Source of the DNA: Polytrichum commune
Lineage: Eukaryota > Streptophyta > Polytrichopsida > Polytrichales > Polytrichaceae
Length of the DNA stretch: 64,000 bases
Direction: 5' to 3'
Assembly: GCA_950295325.1 (NCBI GenBank)
Contig: OX485809.1
Coordinates: 12,772,001 to 12,836,000 of the forward strand
Shown piece by piece: positions 25,240 to 37,250 of the stretch (its first letter is position 1; each line of letters starts with the position of its first letter). The notes under the pieces were generated by a model that saw nothing but the letters and a program-made list of their open reading frames with translations, was not told the origin of the DNA and made no database searches. The translations under genes were made by a program, and so were the position numbers.

Positions 25240-26700
25240 GGATAGGAGGGGCCAGGGGGCTCAACTCTCGCTCTCTACTGTTTTTTCCGAGGTGTGGGAG
25301 CGGCCGTGCGGCTCAACAGGGGAGGAGTCCAGCCGAGGAGGCTCAGCCAACAAACACTGGTGGGTTTTTGAATGTTTTTTCCCTCTCTGCATTGCAATGG
25401 GGTGAGTGGGTAATGGGAGGAAGGACCTTCTGCGGGGATTACATTGTGGCTGAATTGCCTCCAGCCTGAAAGGGTGGATGGTTGGACCGAGGGAGCGATC
25501 CTAGATTCAAAAGGGCGTTGTTGTCATCCCCGGGTGGGTTGAATTCCCCAAGGGCGGGGTAACACGAATTTAAAATTCCATAGGTTCGGTACAGCAGCTG
25601 TAAAACCACCGAATCGGAATACAGGGGCATGTTGGGCATTGTGCGAAACAGAGGGTCTCACATTAAGCGAGAATGAAAGAATTGCCGTGATGAAAATGTG
25701 GGAGGAGGGCGAATTGGCCACCGAAGCACTACCCCCGCAACACAATGCCGTGCGCTTTCGGTTGTACACTGATGGAGGAATCCAGCAAGGAGTGTTGGTC
25801 AAAAAGATGAGTAAGAGGTTGGGCAGATGCCATTCCGGTAGAAGCTCCTTGCAGCTGAGGTCTGGTGGCCAAACGCGGAGAGCAGCAAGAGACTGCAGCT
25901 GTGAAGTAAGGCCAAGCAGGTGTTGCTCTTCCGAGAGCTGAATTTTTCCTCGACTAATGGACGAGGTAGGCAGCGGATCGTTGGCCCCGCTGGGCTAAGG
26001 AATTGTCATCACAGCTACCAATCAAGGTTGTTTATGAGAGGGGATCTGATGAGGAAGTGCCGCCAGAATGGGCAGTGAAGCCTTCGGGATCTAACTACCG
26101 GGTGGAGTGAAGGTGTGGTTCACGTTCTGTTTAGGCTACTCACAAGGGGAACATGCCTCAGGCTGTATGAATCAGGGGCCAGGGGAATATGATTCAGAGG
26201 CATTCGGCTCCAACCGCGGCTAAGGGTGACGGGTACTGACGGGTGGACTGTACCAGTTCTGGCTGCCAACCAGCAGAGGCCGAGACCCACTGGTGTGGAT
26301 TTTACTGTGATTTTTAAGTACTAGGGTAAGGCTCGACATTTAGAATTAGTGGTAGTGGTTGGGATTAGGTGTAGGGCAGATTGAGGGCCTATCGTAAGCT
26401 TAACCGTGTTGTTGGGTACACGAAAGGCCCTTGTGATTGTGCTTAGGGTAACTTGGGGGTTTAGTGTGTAAATTCGCCCGGAATGTGGCCAAGAGGTGAT
26501 GATGGTGACAAAAAGACTAATGAGTATTTTTTAATGCTCAGAGCTCTTGCCAGGAAAATAAAAAATCTTACATGTTATATCTAAATTGTGGAGCATTGGA
26601 GCTAATTCTAGGGACTTAAGGTCTTACACAATTACATGTGAGCCACGAGCTCTCACCCGGACTACGACGCATAAGGGTGGGGATTTGTGGCTGACAAGGA
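25240..26700 (+). repeat. GC-rich repeat A (LTR-like or transposon-derived)
   Basis: A GC-rich island unlike its AT-rich surroundings. It shares GAATTCCCCAAGG, GGTTCGGT and a tail of the form GTGAGCC…GCTC(T/C)CACC(C/T)GGAC…AAGGGTGGGG with the block at 31850–33200. It holds an open stretch at 25639–25941 (about 100 codons) that I do not recognise. Ends and class are not resolved. Confidence 0.45.
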
Positions 26701-26858
26701 CGAGAAATAAAAACATAAGTACATGCAAAAAATTGCGATCCAAGAAGATAGAAATGCAAACAAACAAGTTAGAAGCCAACATCAAACTTACGCACATAAC
26801 AAATCAAAATTCCACTTTGTCATCTTCCAAGGGGGGGGGAGTGAACAAAAACAGATCC

Positions 26859-27690
26859 TCATTGTGCAGCAACTTGTCGGGAAATGTGCCCCTGCTTAGG
26901 CTCACGCATGGGAAGAAGGAGAGACTTGAAGATGTCGATGTTCGACTCGAGCGCCATAATGTGGCGTTGAATGGAGCGGCAAACAATGACAGAACCCCTT
27001 AGAACACATAAAAAGTTAGAATAAGAAAATGAATGTGAAATGCAATAAGTACAAGAAAAAATAAAATATAGAAAAACAAACAGATGAAATTCAAAGAGAT
27101 GAAGAACAAAGCAACGCCATATTGCCAATCCATGATAATGTCGTCCTTGTCCATGAGGGTGGAAGAAATGATGGAGAAGAACGCGTGACACTTTTCATGA
27201 GCACCTCTCCAAGGTACCCCGTCTTCCCTCATCGTTTGATTTTTCTTATCGGTGAAGATGTTGAGCCAACCATCTCTCTTGAGATTGTAACTCATGTCTT
27301 CAAAGTATAAGGTACAAACATTCAAAACGGATTCATTACGCACGAGGACCTTAATATAGAACTTGCGGGTCTGCATGAAATGTACACAATAGAATTAGGA
27401 ATACGTGCATGAAAAAGACAAGGGTATAAAAAAATGGATGAAGACTAAAAAAATTTTCCAGTTCAGAATGATTCGTAGGCGATTGCAAATCGAGGTCATT
27501 CATGCCAAACCAGCCTTCAGCAATATATAAATCCTCAATGTGTACCCAATCATGAATTGATCTAGAGACATGAAGATCAATGATGTCGCAACCTTTGCTA
27601 ACGTCCCTTAACTTATTTGGTCATTTATCAATTCTAGCAAGGGTCACAAACGCTAATTCTTCGCATTCCACCATGCTAATGGATAGCTCC
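26859..27690 (-). pseudogene. Decayed multi-exon gene, possible methyltransferase-like fold
   Basis: The first segment (about 27675–27475) begins MVECEELAFVTLARIDK, then a TGA, then reads through IHDWVHIEDLYIAEGWFG. After an intron with acceptor TTTCATGCAG, a second segment from 27370 reads TRKFYIKVLVRNESVL through DGVPWRGAHEKCH to IIMDWQYG. A third segment (about 27000–26860) has GSVIVCRSIQRHIMALESN. The order MDWQYG then GSVIVCRSIQRHIMALE resembles the glycine motif and following helix of DNA/RNA N-methyltransferases, but this is inference. The nonsense codon and unclear junction suggest a dead copy, probably of a repeated family. Confidence 0.4.
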
Positions 27691-29562
27691 TTATACCGCA
27701 GACCTTATAGTTCATAACAGGCAAACCAACCCTCCTACTTAGTTTTCGAGACTCACTCCTTAATCATTAACCAATTCTTAGATATGTGCTTCTATTCATG
27801 AAAGTCCAATCTTGTGTTGATCATCGTGTTGCCGAAGCAACACTATAGCAACCCAAAATATACTAGACAACTATGCCCTTACATTGGTCTAATGCCCATG
27901 GACGTTGTGTTGTTCGGTCTCGGGTGGGTGAGACCACACCACCTCACCCATATAAACCTTTAGGACTTTTGGCAAGGCCCCTATCCTACCATCAAGAAAC
28001 CTTTTGTCTCTCTATCAAGAGTTGGGGCCAAATAGACAATGCCCCTTGGCCACTAGGGCTAGAAGCCTCTAGCAACTTCAAATCATCATAACTTCCTTGT
28101 ATGATCTTGGATGCTAACAAGCAACCACTCCATCATCATCTACGTTTCATGTGGATGCAGATGGACCCCTCAATTGCCACATTCGGGCAAGCATTGAAGA
28201 AATTATGCATGTTCAAACATTGGCAGTCCCGGGAGCCACTCCCAGGCCACTACTGTACCAGGGCGCTGTCCCAAGACAACGTCCCACTCAAATTGCCATA
28301 TCTCCTAGCTCACACTTCCAATTGAAGTGTTCTTGAGCATTCTAGAATCAGCACGCCATATGCTACGCATAGCTCATGGTCTTATCCTTGTGCCTCCTAG
28401 TCTTCATGGGTGGGAGGCGTTCCCAATGCCCCAGGCCTTCACCCACACTTGAATCATTTGGATCATCTCACCAACAGTGCCATAAGTCTTGGACGTCACT
28501 CCGGGGTCCCCCTTGTGCCCATGGTATTTGGGGCTCTCCTCATGGAGATGTGCGTGACAAGCGAACCACGTGAGGACAATGGGGTTGTCATCATGAAGGT
28601 TGGCATTTGCGAAGACAAACAAAGCCTCAAAGTATGTAGAAGATCAACCGCCAAGGGGATACCCAATTCTGTTGTTCTTAGCGCCTTTTGGTATGTTTTG
28701 TTATTGTAGCTTTTATTATTAAAAAAATTTCATGTGTGATAAAGTCGGATTAATCACCAGCATGACTACTTTACTTGTTGTTGGTGGAAAAGTGAGGTTG
28801 ATGACTCACAAATCCACTATTATGTTGTTGGTTCCATAGATTACGAGCTATGGCCCTAATCCTTAAAGATTATGCAATAGGTAGAACCTATACATCATTT
28901 GTTACATTGGTTCCATTAAGTTGTATTTTGTAGTTCATCTAGTATATTAACACACTTAGCCATAAAAAACCATCAAATATATCATAAATCCTTGTTAGAA
29001 AAAAAACTCAAATCGGAAATTTAACTCGGTATGGTGACACTATCCTTCGGAACGTTAAAATCTGAAGGATTTGAGTTGTCACTTGACCTTTAAGAGACTT
29101 GTACGAGGCCCTAGAAAGTTGCGAGTTAAGAAGTGCACCAACAAGGTAAGGGGTGATGCCTAATGCATGAATATAGTAAAATAAAATGTGTGAAAAAAAT
29201 TAACTAAATTAGAAGGAAGTTGTATAAAGGGTGGAACTTAAGCCAAGTCCCCCGCTTAGGAAATTTAAACACAACTAAATAAGGAAGTAGGAAGGGATTG
29301 AACGGGCGATCAAACTGTTGTTATTTCGTCCACTAAACTAAGGCTCGTATGAATCACACCCGGTTGGTGTATACCAGAGTCATCTCAATTCATAAGTTAT
29401 GATTGCATTGGGTCCAAGGTTGGTACATCTGCGCTTAGACTAGGTCGTAGGTCGTAGGTCGTAGGTCTAGGTTAGAACTGGGTATAAAAAGGATTAGTGG
29501 ATTTTAGAGCCATAATAGTCAAAACTAAGATCCAACCTCTAAAGGTGCTATAGCAAAATTCA
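27691..29562. other. Intergenic, repeat-like
   Basis: The segment 28100–28620 is GC-richer with overlapping frames on both strands; no known domain seen. A short tandem repeat of GGTCGTA(G) is present at about 29443–29471. Confidence 0.5.
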
Positions 29563-29570
29563 ATCTCCCT

Positions 29571-31069
29571 CACGGGGAAGTCACTCAGTAGGATTTTTGT
29601 GTACCACGTGCGGCGGAGGGGTATTTGTTTAGGGGCTATTTACCTCCAAGGCACGAATTAAAAGCTCCCTATAATTACATAATATTCTAAAATGGCCTAT
29701 TTTTTTGTACCCTACCATTACTTATAATGCCCATGTCATTGAAATTTTTTGTAGTCTATATTCTTTTTAATTAAAAAAATTGAATTTAAGAATGTATGCA
29801 ATGCAAAAGTGATGGGAAAAACATGGCAACAAAAAAATATAAACATTACGTACCATTGCAAAAACCAAGTACAACAACTTAAAGTGAAAATACAAAAAGA
29901 AGACTTAGGATGGAACACAACATGATTGAGTGTGTGTTTACAAACACAACAAGATTGTGTGTGTGTTCACAAACACAACACCCGCTCCATAAAAAAAATT
30001 TATTCAAAATCACTTTACATGCTAGTAAAGACCAAGACCATATAGTGTGAAACACTTTAAGCTTGGTCATGAATCTTATATAGTTTGTTCTGTCACAAAC
30101 TTGGACAGTTGCTCTGAATTATTCCTATCAAGAGTGTACACCTCATTTGTAGAATTGTAGCTCATGGTTACCGTAGATATAATGCAATCTACATCAATCC
30201 ATTTGCTATCCGTGTAATCATACTTAAATTTGTTACGGCCTGTATATTTTCTATAATATTGCAACATTACTTCGATGTGGGGATTATTAGGATTTCTCCT
30301 CCCTGATTCCTCCATTCGAGCAAGGAGGTCAACCGCTTGCCTAAGTACTCCAAATTGTTTCCCATTGCGCCGCTGCATAGCCTGCACCCTACCCACCCAC
30401 CATGAACTGGAATCTACTCCGTTCAATATGTTAGTAGCATTTTCAGCTTTAACATCAGTCATTGAACGTCCCCTTTTTCGTCTGGCAGCGGATTTTACAG
30501 TTGGCAATAGCATTGTTGTGCTCCGTTGGACAAAATGCACCCCACAATCAGATCCTATAGATAACAAACTTGATCCACATAAAGATCTTGCTTGGAGACA
30601 ATTATCATGGTTGTTGAAATGAATACTATGTTTAATTCTTGCTAATCTATCTTTGGATAGAAAAACATTATCATTGAGTTGCGAGACAAACGTTGACTTG
30701 TAAATGGAATGCCCATCAACTTCTACGGTTGGCAAAAATTTCCGGTTCTCTGTACTGAGGCTTCCAATTTCATCCATTTATGGGTGAATGATGAGTAATT
30801 TTTCATCCATCCCTCGTGAGGCATGTGTACGAAATTGATTCTACTAAACATACATCCTAAGATCCTTATTTTCAGCCCCTATATTATTTTTACTAAAAGG
30901 GAATGGCCCATATTTTATACCTACCTATTTTACTTGTAATGGGCTTATGTACTTTTAATGGACCCTTCATTATTTGGAATTCTTTTATAATTTTTATGTC
31001 AAATGATTTTAATCCTCCCTATATTATGCCGCACGTCGTTTTTAAAATGCACTAAGTGACCTCCCCGTG
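29571..31069. mobile_element. TIR DNA transposon with 8-bp target duplication (hAT-like by TSD), copy 1, carries an ORF
   Basis: The ends are inverted: CACGGGGAAGTCACT at the left and AGTGACCTCCCCGTG at the right. It is flanked by the direct repeat ATCTCCCT (29563–29570 and 31070–31077). An 8-bp duplication fits the hAT superfamily, though no transposase domain is recognised. The 1,499-bp element contains one substantial ORF on the minus strand. Two relatives lie at 50026–50853 and 59424–59983. Confidence 0.85.
30076..30777 (-). CDS. Unrecognised 233-aa ORF inside the 8-bp-TSD transposon
   Basis: An uninterrupted reading frame with an ATG start within element copy 1. The protein has a basic patch (ARRKRGRS at about 113–120), a Trp pair (SSWWVGRVQ at about 143–151), a hydrophilic middle and a C-terminal region rich in Tyr, Asp and Asn. 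I see no DDE/hAT catalytic block, BED zinc finger or membrane segment. It could be a captured host gene fragment, an accessory transposon protein or a diverged transposase piece. Copy 2 retains the sequence around the start codon but replaces the rest, so the ORF is a variable cargo of the family. Function unknown. Confidence 0.5.
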   Translation of the reverse strand: MDEIGSLSTENRKFLPTVEVDGHSIYKSTFVSQLNDNVFLSKDRLARIKHSIHFNNHDNCLQARSLCGSSLLSIGSDCGVHFVQRSTTMLLPTVKSAARRKRGRSMTDVKAENATNILNGVDSSSWWVGRVQAMQRRNGKQFGVLRQAVDLLARMEESGRRNPNNPHIEVMLQYYRKYTGRNKFKYDYTDSKWIDVDCIISTVTMSYNSTNEVYTLDRNNSEQLSKFVTEQTI

Positions 31070-31849
31070 ATCTCCCTCCAAAATCTAAGCATTCACCTTA
31101 TACACCTACCATCCAGGTTCCACTTGGGCACCTACGAGTGCAGGCAACCTTCACCAAAGGGTTTGTGTGGGACTTTTAACCTTCCTTAGAGGGGGTGGCC
31201 CAAAAACGCCACATCAATACATAAACATTAATTAGAATATGACATTCACAAACAAATTCATTTAAAAGATTTCCAAATAACATTGTATGTTTTCCACATT
31301 ATATGCAATACGTACAACTTCCATAGAAATTGAACCCATACCTCTTAATATGGCAATCAAAATAATATTGACAATTGTTTCACTCCAATTCGGAGAGCAA
31401 GGTTATCTCTTGCTAAAGCCCGTCCTGCTCTAAGCCAGCTTGTGCGATCCTCCGCCCATCTTATGGTATCTTCAGTTGTCACAGTTGTAAGTGTTGAGTG
31501 TTCTTCCACACGCCCATCAAATGCCCAAGCATTTTGTATGTATGGGTGCCCAAATGGAACCCATCGCCTGTATTAAGCATTGTAAATATTTTCCCCCAAA
31601 GTGAAAGAGTACCAAAAAAATGCAATTTGGACCTGTGAGCCCAAATTAGTGCCCACATGTTTCCCTAATTGCAAGAAATGGCTTGCACTTGGACTTTGAT
31701 AGTGTTCAGTCAAGCGAAAAGATAAAAAGAATGAAAATTAGTTATTAGATGTGCAATTGAAATAGTTGTTGGGTTGGAGTTTGTGTTGGATTTTCAATTG
31801 GATTATTGAGATTAGTCATTGGTGATGATAGATTAGTAATTACATGTCA

Positions 31850-33200
31850 TTTAGGATTTCGTCGATCGGTGTGAAGGGATGCCTTCTGCCGTGAGTTGGT
31901 TCCTATCAGAAACTCACTTAGGCTTGGTGCTTGTTCATTTAAGGCTTTGGGCTTGTTGCAAAAAGGGGGGGGGTTAGTTAGCGGTGTATCAGGCTGTTGG
32001 GATCTCGGAGGTTGGAAGGAAGCTCCATTGTTCACCGAGAGTCTTTCTCCCAGCTCTCTCTCTCTCTCGATATGCACAGACTAGGGGCGGCCGGAGCAGG
32101 CCCAGGGGAGAGGCGGCCAAGGTTGCGGCTGGAGAATGGTGATGACCTGCCGCAGTGATCCAGCAACCGAATGGGGTTGAGGGAATGCCGAAGAAAAACA
32201 AGCCAGCAGCTAGAGCAAAGGGGAGATGGGCCGAATTCCCCAGGGGTTTGGTTCGGTTGTCCCAGCACGAATTCAGCTGGTACAAATCAAGGTGGTGAGT
32301 GCTCACATTGCCTCAGAGGGGGGCGCCCGGGACTGGGAAAGCCAGAAATGCCATGACAAAAACTCTGGAAGGACTGGAAGGTAAGCATTCAAATTCAGGA
32401 CTAGGAATGGGTGTCGGTAGGAGAGGGTCATTCAAACTCGGAGGATAGTGATGAACAGAAGAGGAGAGGACAGTTGTTTGGGTTCTAAATCACAGGGAAT
32501 CCATGTCAAAGAATGCCGTAGAGCATGAATGGTATGGGAGTTAAGGGCCAGAGATTCCAATGCGACCTCTAAGCCCAAACCAGGGGAGCTGAGCGAGAGA
32601 CCATCAGCCGAGAGGGGGTTGAAGGTTCGATAGCGGCCACAGAGGCAGAATCCTCCGAGGAAGGGATTTGTAGTACCTACGTGGCCGAGACTCAAGGGGT
32701 GGAGACTGAGACTTACACCACAAATAGGGTAGCTGCAGAGGGGAGCCAGCGCATTCAACCAATTCAAATTACATGCGCCTGGTAACAGAACAACCTGGGC
32801 GAGGCTGGGGCATTAGAATTAGAGTAAGTGGGAGATTAGGAGTGAATTATTAAGTGGGAATGAGATCAGCGTGGTGAGCTAGACAAACCAGCTGGGTAAG
32901 GGGTAGTTTGGGGTTTATTAGGGGGTGAATCATACTCACCTAATGAATCGGGAAGTGAGTAGAAAGTAGGTGTTGATTTAGGAGTGGTGGTTTAAAGAGT
33001 TAGACCTTGGGTGCAAGGGAAAAGTATTTCTAAATACTTGTGATCTAGCATTTTGGGAATAAAATGTGTGCATTAGATTATCATGATGCTTGACTATGGG
33101 TGGCTTAGCTAGGACATTAGAAGGGGCATGATAGCATATGTGAGCCTTTAGCTCCCACCTGGACCACATACGCTCAAGGGTGGGGGTTTAAGGCTGACAT
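31850..33200 (+). repeat. GC-rich repeat B, relative of repeat A
   Basis: Contains GAATTCCCCAGGGG, GTTTGGTTCGG, a CTCTCTCTCTCTC run and the same tail (TGTGAGCC…AGCTCCCACCTGGACC…AAGGGTGGGG at about 33140–33187) as repeat A. Overlapping ORFs on both strands are compositional, not genic. Confidence 0.45.
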
Positions 33201-33726
33201 GACCGCATCTTGGACATGCGTGGTTCCCTTTTACCATGCATCCATTCATTATGCATATGCCTCCTGATCATGCATTGTCATGATCAACATGGCTTTCATG
33301 TTAAAGACCGTTCACCCACCATATGATGCCGCGTCCCGTGTCTTTGTTCCATATTGCCAAAGCTGCATAAGCTCGTCAACTAACAGCTCCAAAAAATGTC
33401 TATATTCTTTGCATTCACACATTTTGGCTCGGACATTATCATAGCAAGAATCACAAAATGCTTCTTTGTCACAAGCCACGGAGGCAAGTTGAAGTTGATA
33501 AGTGTCATGGGCCAAGTGGACCAATTTGATATTTTTTTTGCAAAGGGGTTCATTCCATCGGATGCAAGCCCTAATTGAATGGTCTAGGGGTCAGCTACAA
33601 AATTTGGCCACTTTAACTCAAAAAACCTCCGTTGTGGACTCTCAGACACCATCCTCATTTTCCCGTCTACACTTCTATTCTTTGAATGCCAAGTCATCAA
33701 ATTTACTTGCGCTCTGTGCCAAACAT

Positions 33727-34246
33727 TCTAGAGCTTGGACAACTGCTATAATAACTATAGTTAACTAGATTTTTTTTCAACACATTTTAGGGATCAACTA
33801 TAGTCAACTAGAAAATTTTCAAACCGATTTGAAAACAAACTATAGTTGACTAAAAATATTTAGGTTCAAATTCAATAGAACTACAATTAACTAGAAGAAA
33901 ATTACACAACTATAACTTGAGAGTCCCAAAATTTGTAAGGAGCCAGCCTGCAAAATTCTTTCATTTATCTCAAAAAATGAAAAGAAATATGTATCACAAT
34001 AACTTTTTTAAGAGACCTCATGTAGCAATCAATGTTTGTCAGCCATACCCGCCCATATCAAGAAGGAATATAACCCACTGTTCCTTGCAGTAGTTGAACC
34101 CATTATACTCTAAGCTACGTATAACTAGATATAACTATAGTTAACTACATTTTTTGGCAGGTCAAATCATGAACAACTATAATTACGAAAGGCAACTAGT
34201 TAACTAGTAGTTGAATTAGTTGGTTAGTTGTCCAAGGTCTAGAACA
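33727..34246. mobile_element. MITE inserted in the CACTA gene, with repeated CTATAGTTAACTA motifs
   Basis: Inverted ends: TTCTAGAGCTTGGACAACT at the left and AGTTGTCCAAGGTCTAGAA at the right. The interior repeats variants of CTATAGTT(A/G)ACTA several times (about 33756, 33801, 33840, 34132). It separates the RMF-type region of the CACTA gene from its Transposase_21 core. The exact TSD is unclear; ACATTC occurs at both edges. Confidence 0.65.
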
Positions 34247-34488
34247 TTCATTAGAGTCATGGGTATATGGGGAATTGTCAAAGAATATTTCTTGGAACAC
34301 GACAAGCTCCAACTTATCTGAATCTAGGTTGATGATATTTTGCGTTGTCTTCGATATCTTTGTTTGTTTTTCAAAATAATACACAACCCGCACACATGCA
34401 TCAATTGTATTGTACCCAAATCCTAGTATTTGCATCTCCATGCTTGCTTTGTACTATGATTTGGGTAGATGATTGGCCTTCAGATGTA

Positions 34489-35131
34489 CAGTAATCTCCC
34501 GCTTAAGTACGCACCCGTTTAAGTACGCATCCCGGTTAAGTGCGCAAATTTTTTGACAAAAAATAGGGTTCATACTTTATTGTTTGAACATGTCATGCAG
34601 TGTCATTTGCCATGAATAAATGAATTTTTTACAGTTGTAATTCAATGTCAGTTTGTTAATGTTTCACTAAAACGTCTCAAACCATCGTCGCAGTTCATCA
34701 TACATATGTTCAACTTCTGTTTGAACATTAGAGCAAAGCAATTGGTCATCAATGTCGAGGACATTGTTGTGTAGAGCTTCAAAGCCTTTGAAGTCTGTAG
34801 CACTATCAGAGTCAACAAATGTCCCGATAAGTTGGATTTTGTTGTTGTATGTTCTCCCGGTTGTCCCAAACTTTCCGGATGGTGCCTTCACTGACTTCAT
34901 ACTCCCGCCCCAGTGCCCGCTTGCTTTTGGTGTGCTCGGTTTGCTCAACTTTGTAATGATCTCACATTGTTGGGCTTTGGTCAAGCGGGTTGCCTCAAGT
35001 TTCATCCGTTTCCCGTTGCAATTCATTGAATCAGAAGGTCTAGAAAGCAATATAAGTAAAGTACGCACCTACCAACTAAGTGCGCACCAACGGCTCAGGT
35101 TCAAAGTGTGTACTTAAGTGGGAGATTATTG
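34489..35131 (-). mobile_element. Pogo-like Tc1/mariner element inserted in the CACTA gene
   Basis: The 643-bp element has TIRs CAGTAATCTCCCGCTTAAG and CTTAAGTGGGAGATTATTG and a TA duplication (34487–34488 and 35132–35133). On the minus strand it encodes a Psq/CENP-B-type helix-turn-helix (RLTKAQQCEIITKL, then, after a frameshift, ALGREYEVSEGTIRKVWDNR). There is no DDE catalytic domain, so it is a non-autonomous, internally deleted copy. Confidence 0.85.
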
Positions 35132-36117
35132 TACACTCTTCAATCGGAGACTTACAAGATCATCTATGAAATTATTTGAGTATCTATGGACGCGACATGT
35201 GTTCACAAGCAATATTGTGGCTGCCAAACTGGACAATCTAGATCCTTCAAACAGGGATGTGCATGCAGCTTCATTTTGGAGAATGTCCTCATCATCCCAT
35301 TCTAGCGGCAATCCAAGAAGTTTTTTTTCGTCCTCATTGGTATCAGAGGCCATTGCTCCCATGTCTTATTCTATTGGTTTTTCCTTGTTCTCTCCCACTG
35401 AGCTCTCATTTGTATGGACACCATATACCTCCATCTCGTCAGTATCATATTCATCATGTTCACCTTGTTCAAAATCTCCCTCCACTATCATGTCATCTTC
35501 CTCTTCTTTTGGTGGTAGGCCACCATTACCCCCCTGCACGGCCTCCTCTTCAACATCCCCATTGTCTCGCTTCCTATCTTCACTGTGAACATGCACAAAA
35601 CCATCTGCCACCAAATTCACCATGTCTACATCTACATTCAAAGCATGTTCTTCAAATATACAGGGATGGTGGGTGCATTTCACCACTTCCTCGTCCCATT
35701 TTTCATCGGAAAAGTTGTATGGATTACCCTGCTACAAACCACATATGATAGCATTTAGGGAATTTTGAGGTTGGCATAAACCAAATTCCAATGGTATTAG
35801 GTAAGAACAACATCATCATCAAGGACCTAAATGTGAGAGGGAAATCAATCTTACCACAGTCCACCCTTTTTTAATATGATGGCGGCCCAACAACCTCACG
35901 TGGTTCAAGATGGTGTCTCTCAATAGTGGTCTTGTTCCTGGACATGTCGGACAAAGACAATGCTATTGGGTTAGACCAACCGCATTTGCGCGAGTTTCAT
36001 CCCGTCTCCATAATTGAATGTCACAAGCAAATATCCTGAGAGGATGGTTCGATGGTAGCCGATTCACATTGCGGGGTTCTACCATCAATGCATGGAAGTT
36101 GTCGCCCCATGTTCCCT

Positions 36118-37250
36118 AACACAATAGATAACCATAAAATATCAAAATTGGTGTATACAATGTGGAGCGTGATGGCTCTGATAAAGGAAGTGTGATTCTA
36201 TACAAATAATGCTCACAATCTGCAAGCCAATTTGCAAACAAAAAGTGTATATCCAATTTTTTGATATGTTTTATTGTAGATATCCGCAAATTGTGAAGGT
36301 TTCACCATTGCAAACCAGGATACAATGTACATGAATTTACATATCAGTGTTCCAAATCCCAAATCCATTTAGTTTGGTATAATTGGGGAGGTGGCACTTC
36401 AGTTTGAAAAAACACATGCGTGCAAATGCCAATTTTTCAAACGTTTTTCTATTGCAACCCTTCTTTGGACATGATGGTGCCCACTTTAGGTGGTATGTAT
36501 ATCTATGCATTGCTTTGATTAACAATTTCCATTGTGCCATCTTTGGCAATCTCTAGACCGGACTTAAGCATGTACACCCACCGGTGAGAACTGTCTCGGA
36601 AAGGTCCAATCAATGAGCGATGCCACATAGCTACCGTCACCTTCTTAGGTGTAGCGAGCAGTGACAAAACATTGCTATTCTTCTCAAGCGCATGTCAAAA
36701 TGCGATTATTGTGGAGGTCCCCCGCATCACAAGGCCCTTGCTATTAGATTTTGCTAGTCAGAATGCAGCCCACTCAAGCGATGTATCAACCAACCATTTC
36801 CACTCAATGTTCAAAGTTCGCAACTTGAACAAAACATTGAGGTAGTCAATACTTTGTAGATTGCCTGCACTCATCGACTGGATGGGTGCCACTAGGAGTG
36901 GCCATATATTTTGAATCAATACTAAATTCGGGAGGTTCTCACAATATTGATGATTTGGCATCACCCTTGCATGTTCCTTGTCAACCACGGTTGGTAAAAC
37001 ATCCATCAAAGTTATGGAATTGCGGTGCAACGGCACAAAGACAAATAGAGAGAAAATTCATGTTAGTTTGTATTTGGGGTTGCATTCTACGACGTCTAGT
37101 CTCTTTGCTTGACCGGTGGAGCTCTCTTGCTGCCTCATAGTCACCACACCATGGAGGTGTACCGGTGCAATACTTCCATGTTGTGCAAGATTGATGCTTT
37201 GTAGTTGCAAAACTAACTCTCATGCATAATGGTTTGCATACTTTTTTAGT
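36118..37250 (-). other. Transposon-derived region upstream of the CACTA fragments
   Basis: Short minus-strand open stretches are present, for example 36337–36549 with a Cys-containing segment (WAPSCPKKGCNRKTF) and 36758–37036. They may be 5' exons of the CACTA element or another decayed gene. I do not recognise them and cannot join them. Confidence 0.3.

Larger units (their letters stand above)
33312..36117 (-). mobile_element. Decayed CACTA (En/Spm, TNP2-like) transposase gene
   Basis: Fragments in family order on the minus strand. At about 36117–35870: a transposase-associated Cys-containing segment (CLCPTCPGTRPLLRDTI), with an in-frame TAG before it. At 35740–35366: an acidic linker. At 35250–35135: YSNNFIDDLVSL. 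At about 34480–34250: LPKSYYKASMEMQILGFGYN, then CRVPRNIL and QFPIYP. At 33680–33312: the Transposase_21 core, including KWPNFVADP, LGLASDGMNPFAKK and FNLPPWL, ending in LVDELMQLW in another frame. Stops and frameshifts make it non-functional. It is interrupted by a pogo-like element and a MITE. Terminal CACTA repeats were not located, so outer limits are those of recognisable coding sequence only. Confidence 0.8.

Noticed and set aside
35118-35748. Ser/Pro-rich plus-strand ORFs
   Set aside because: They are antisense shadows of the acidic CACTA linker coded on the minus strand.
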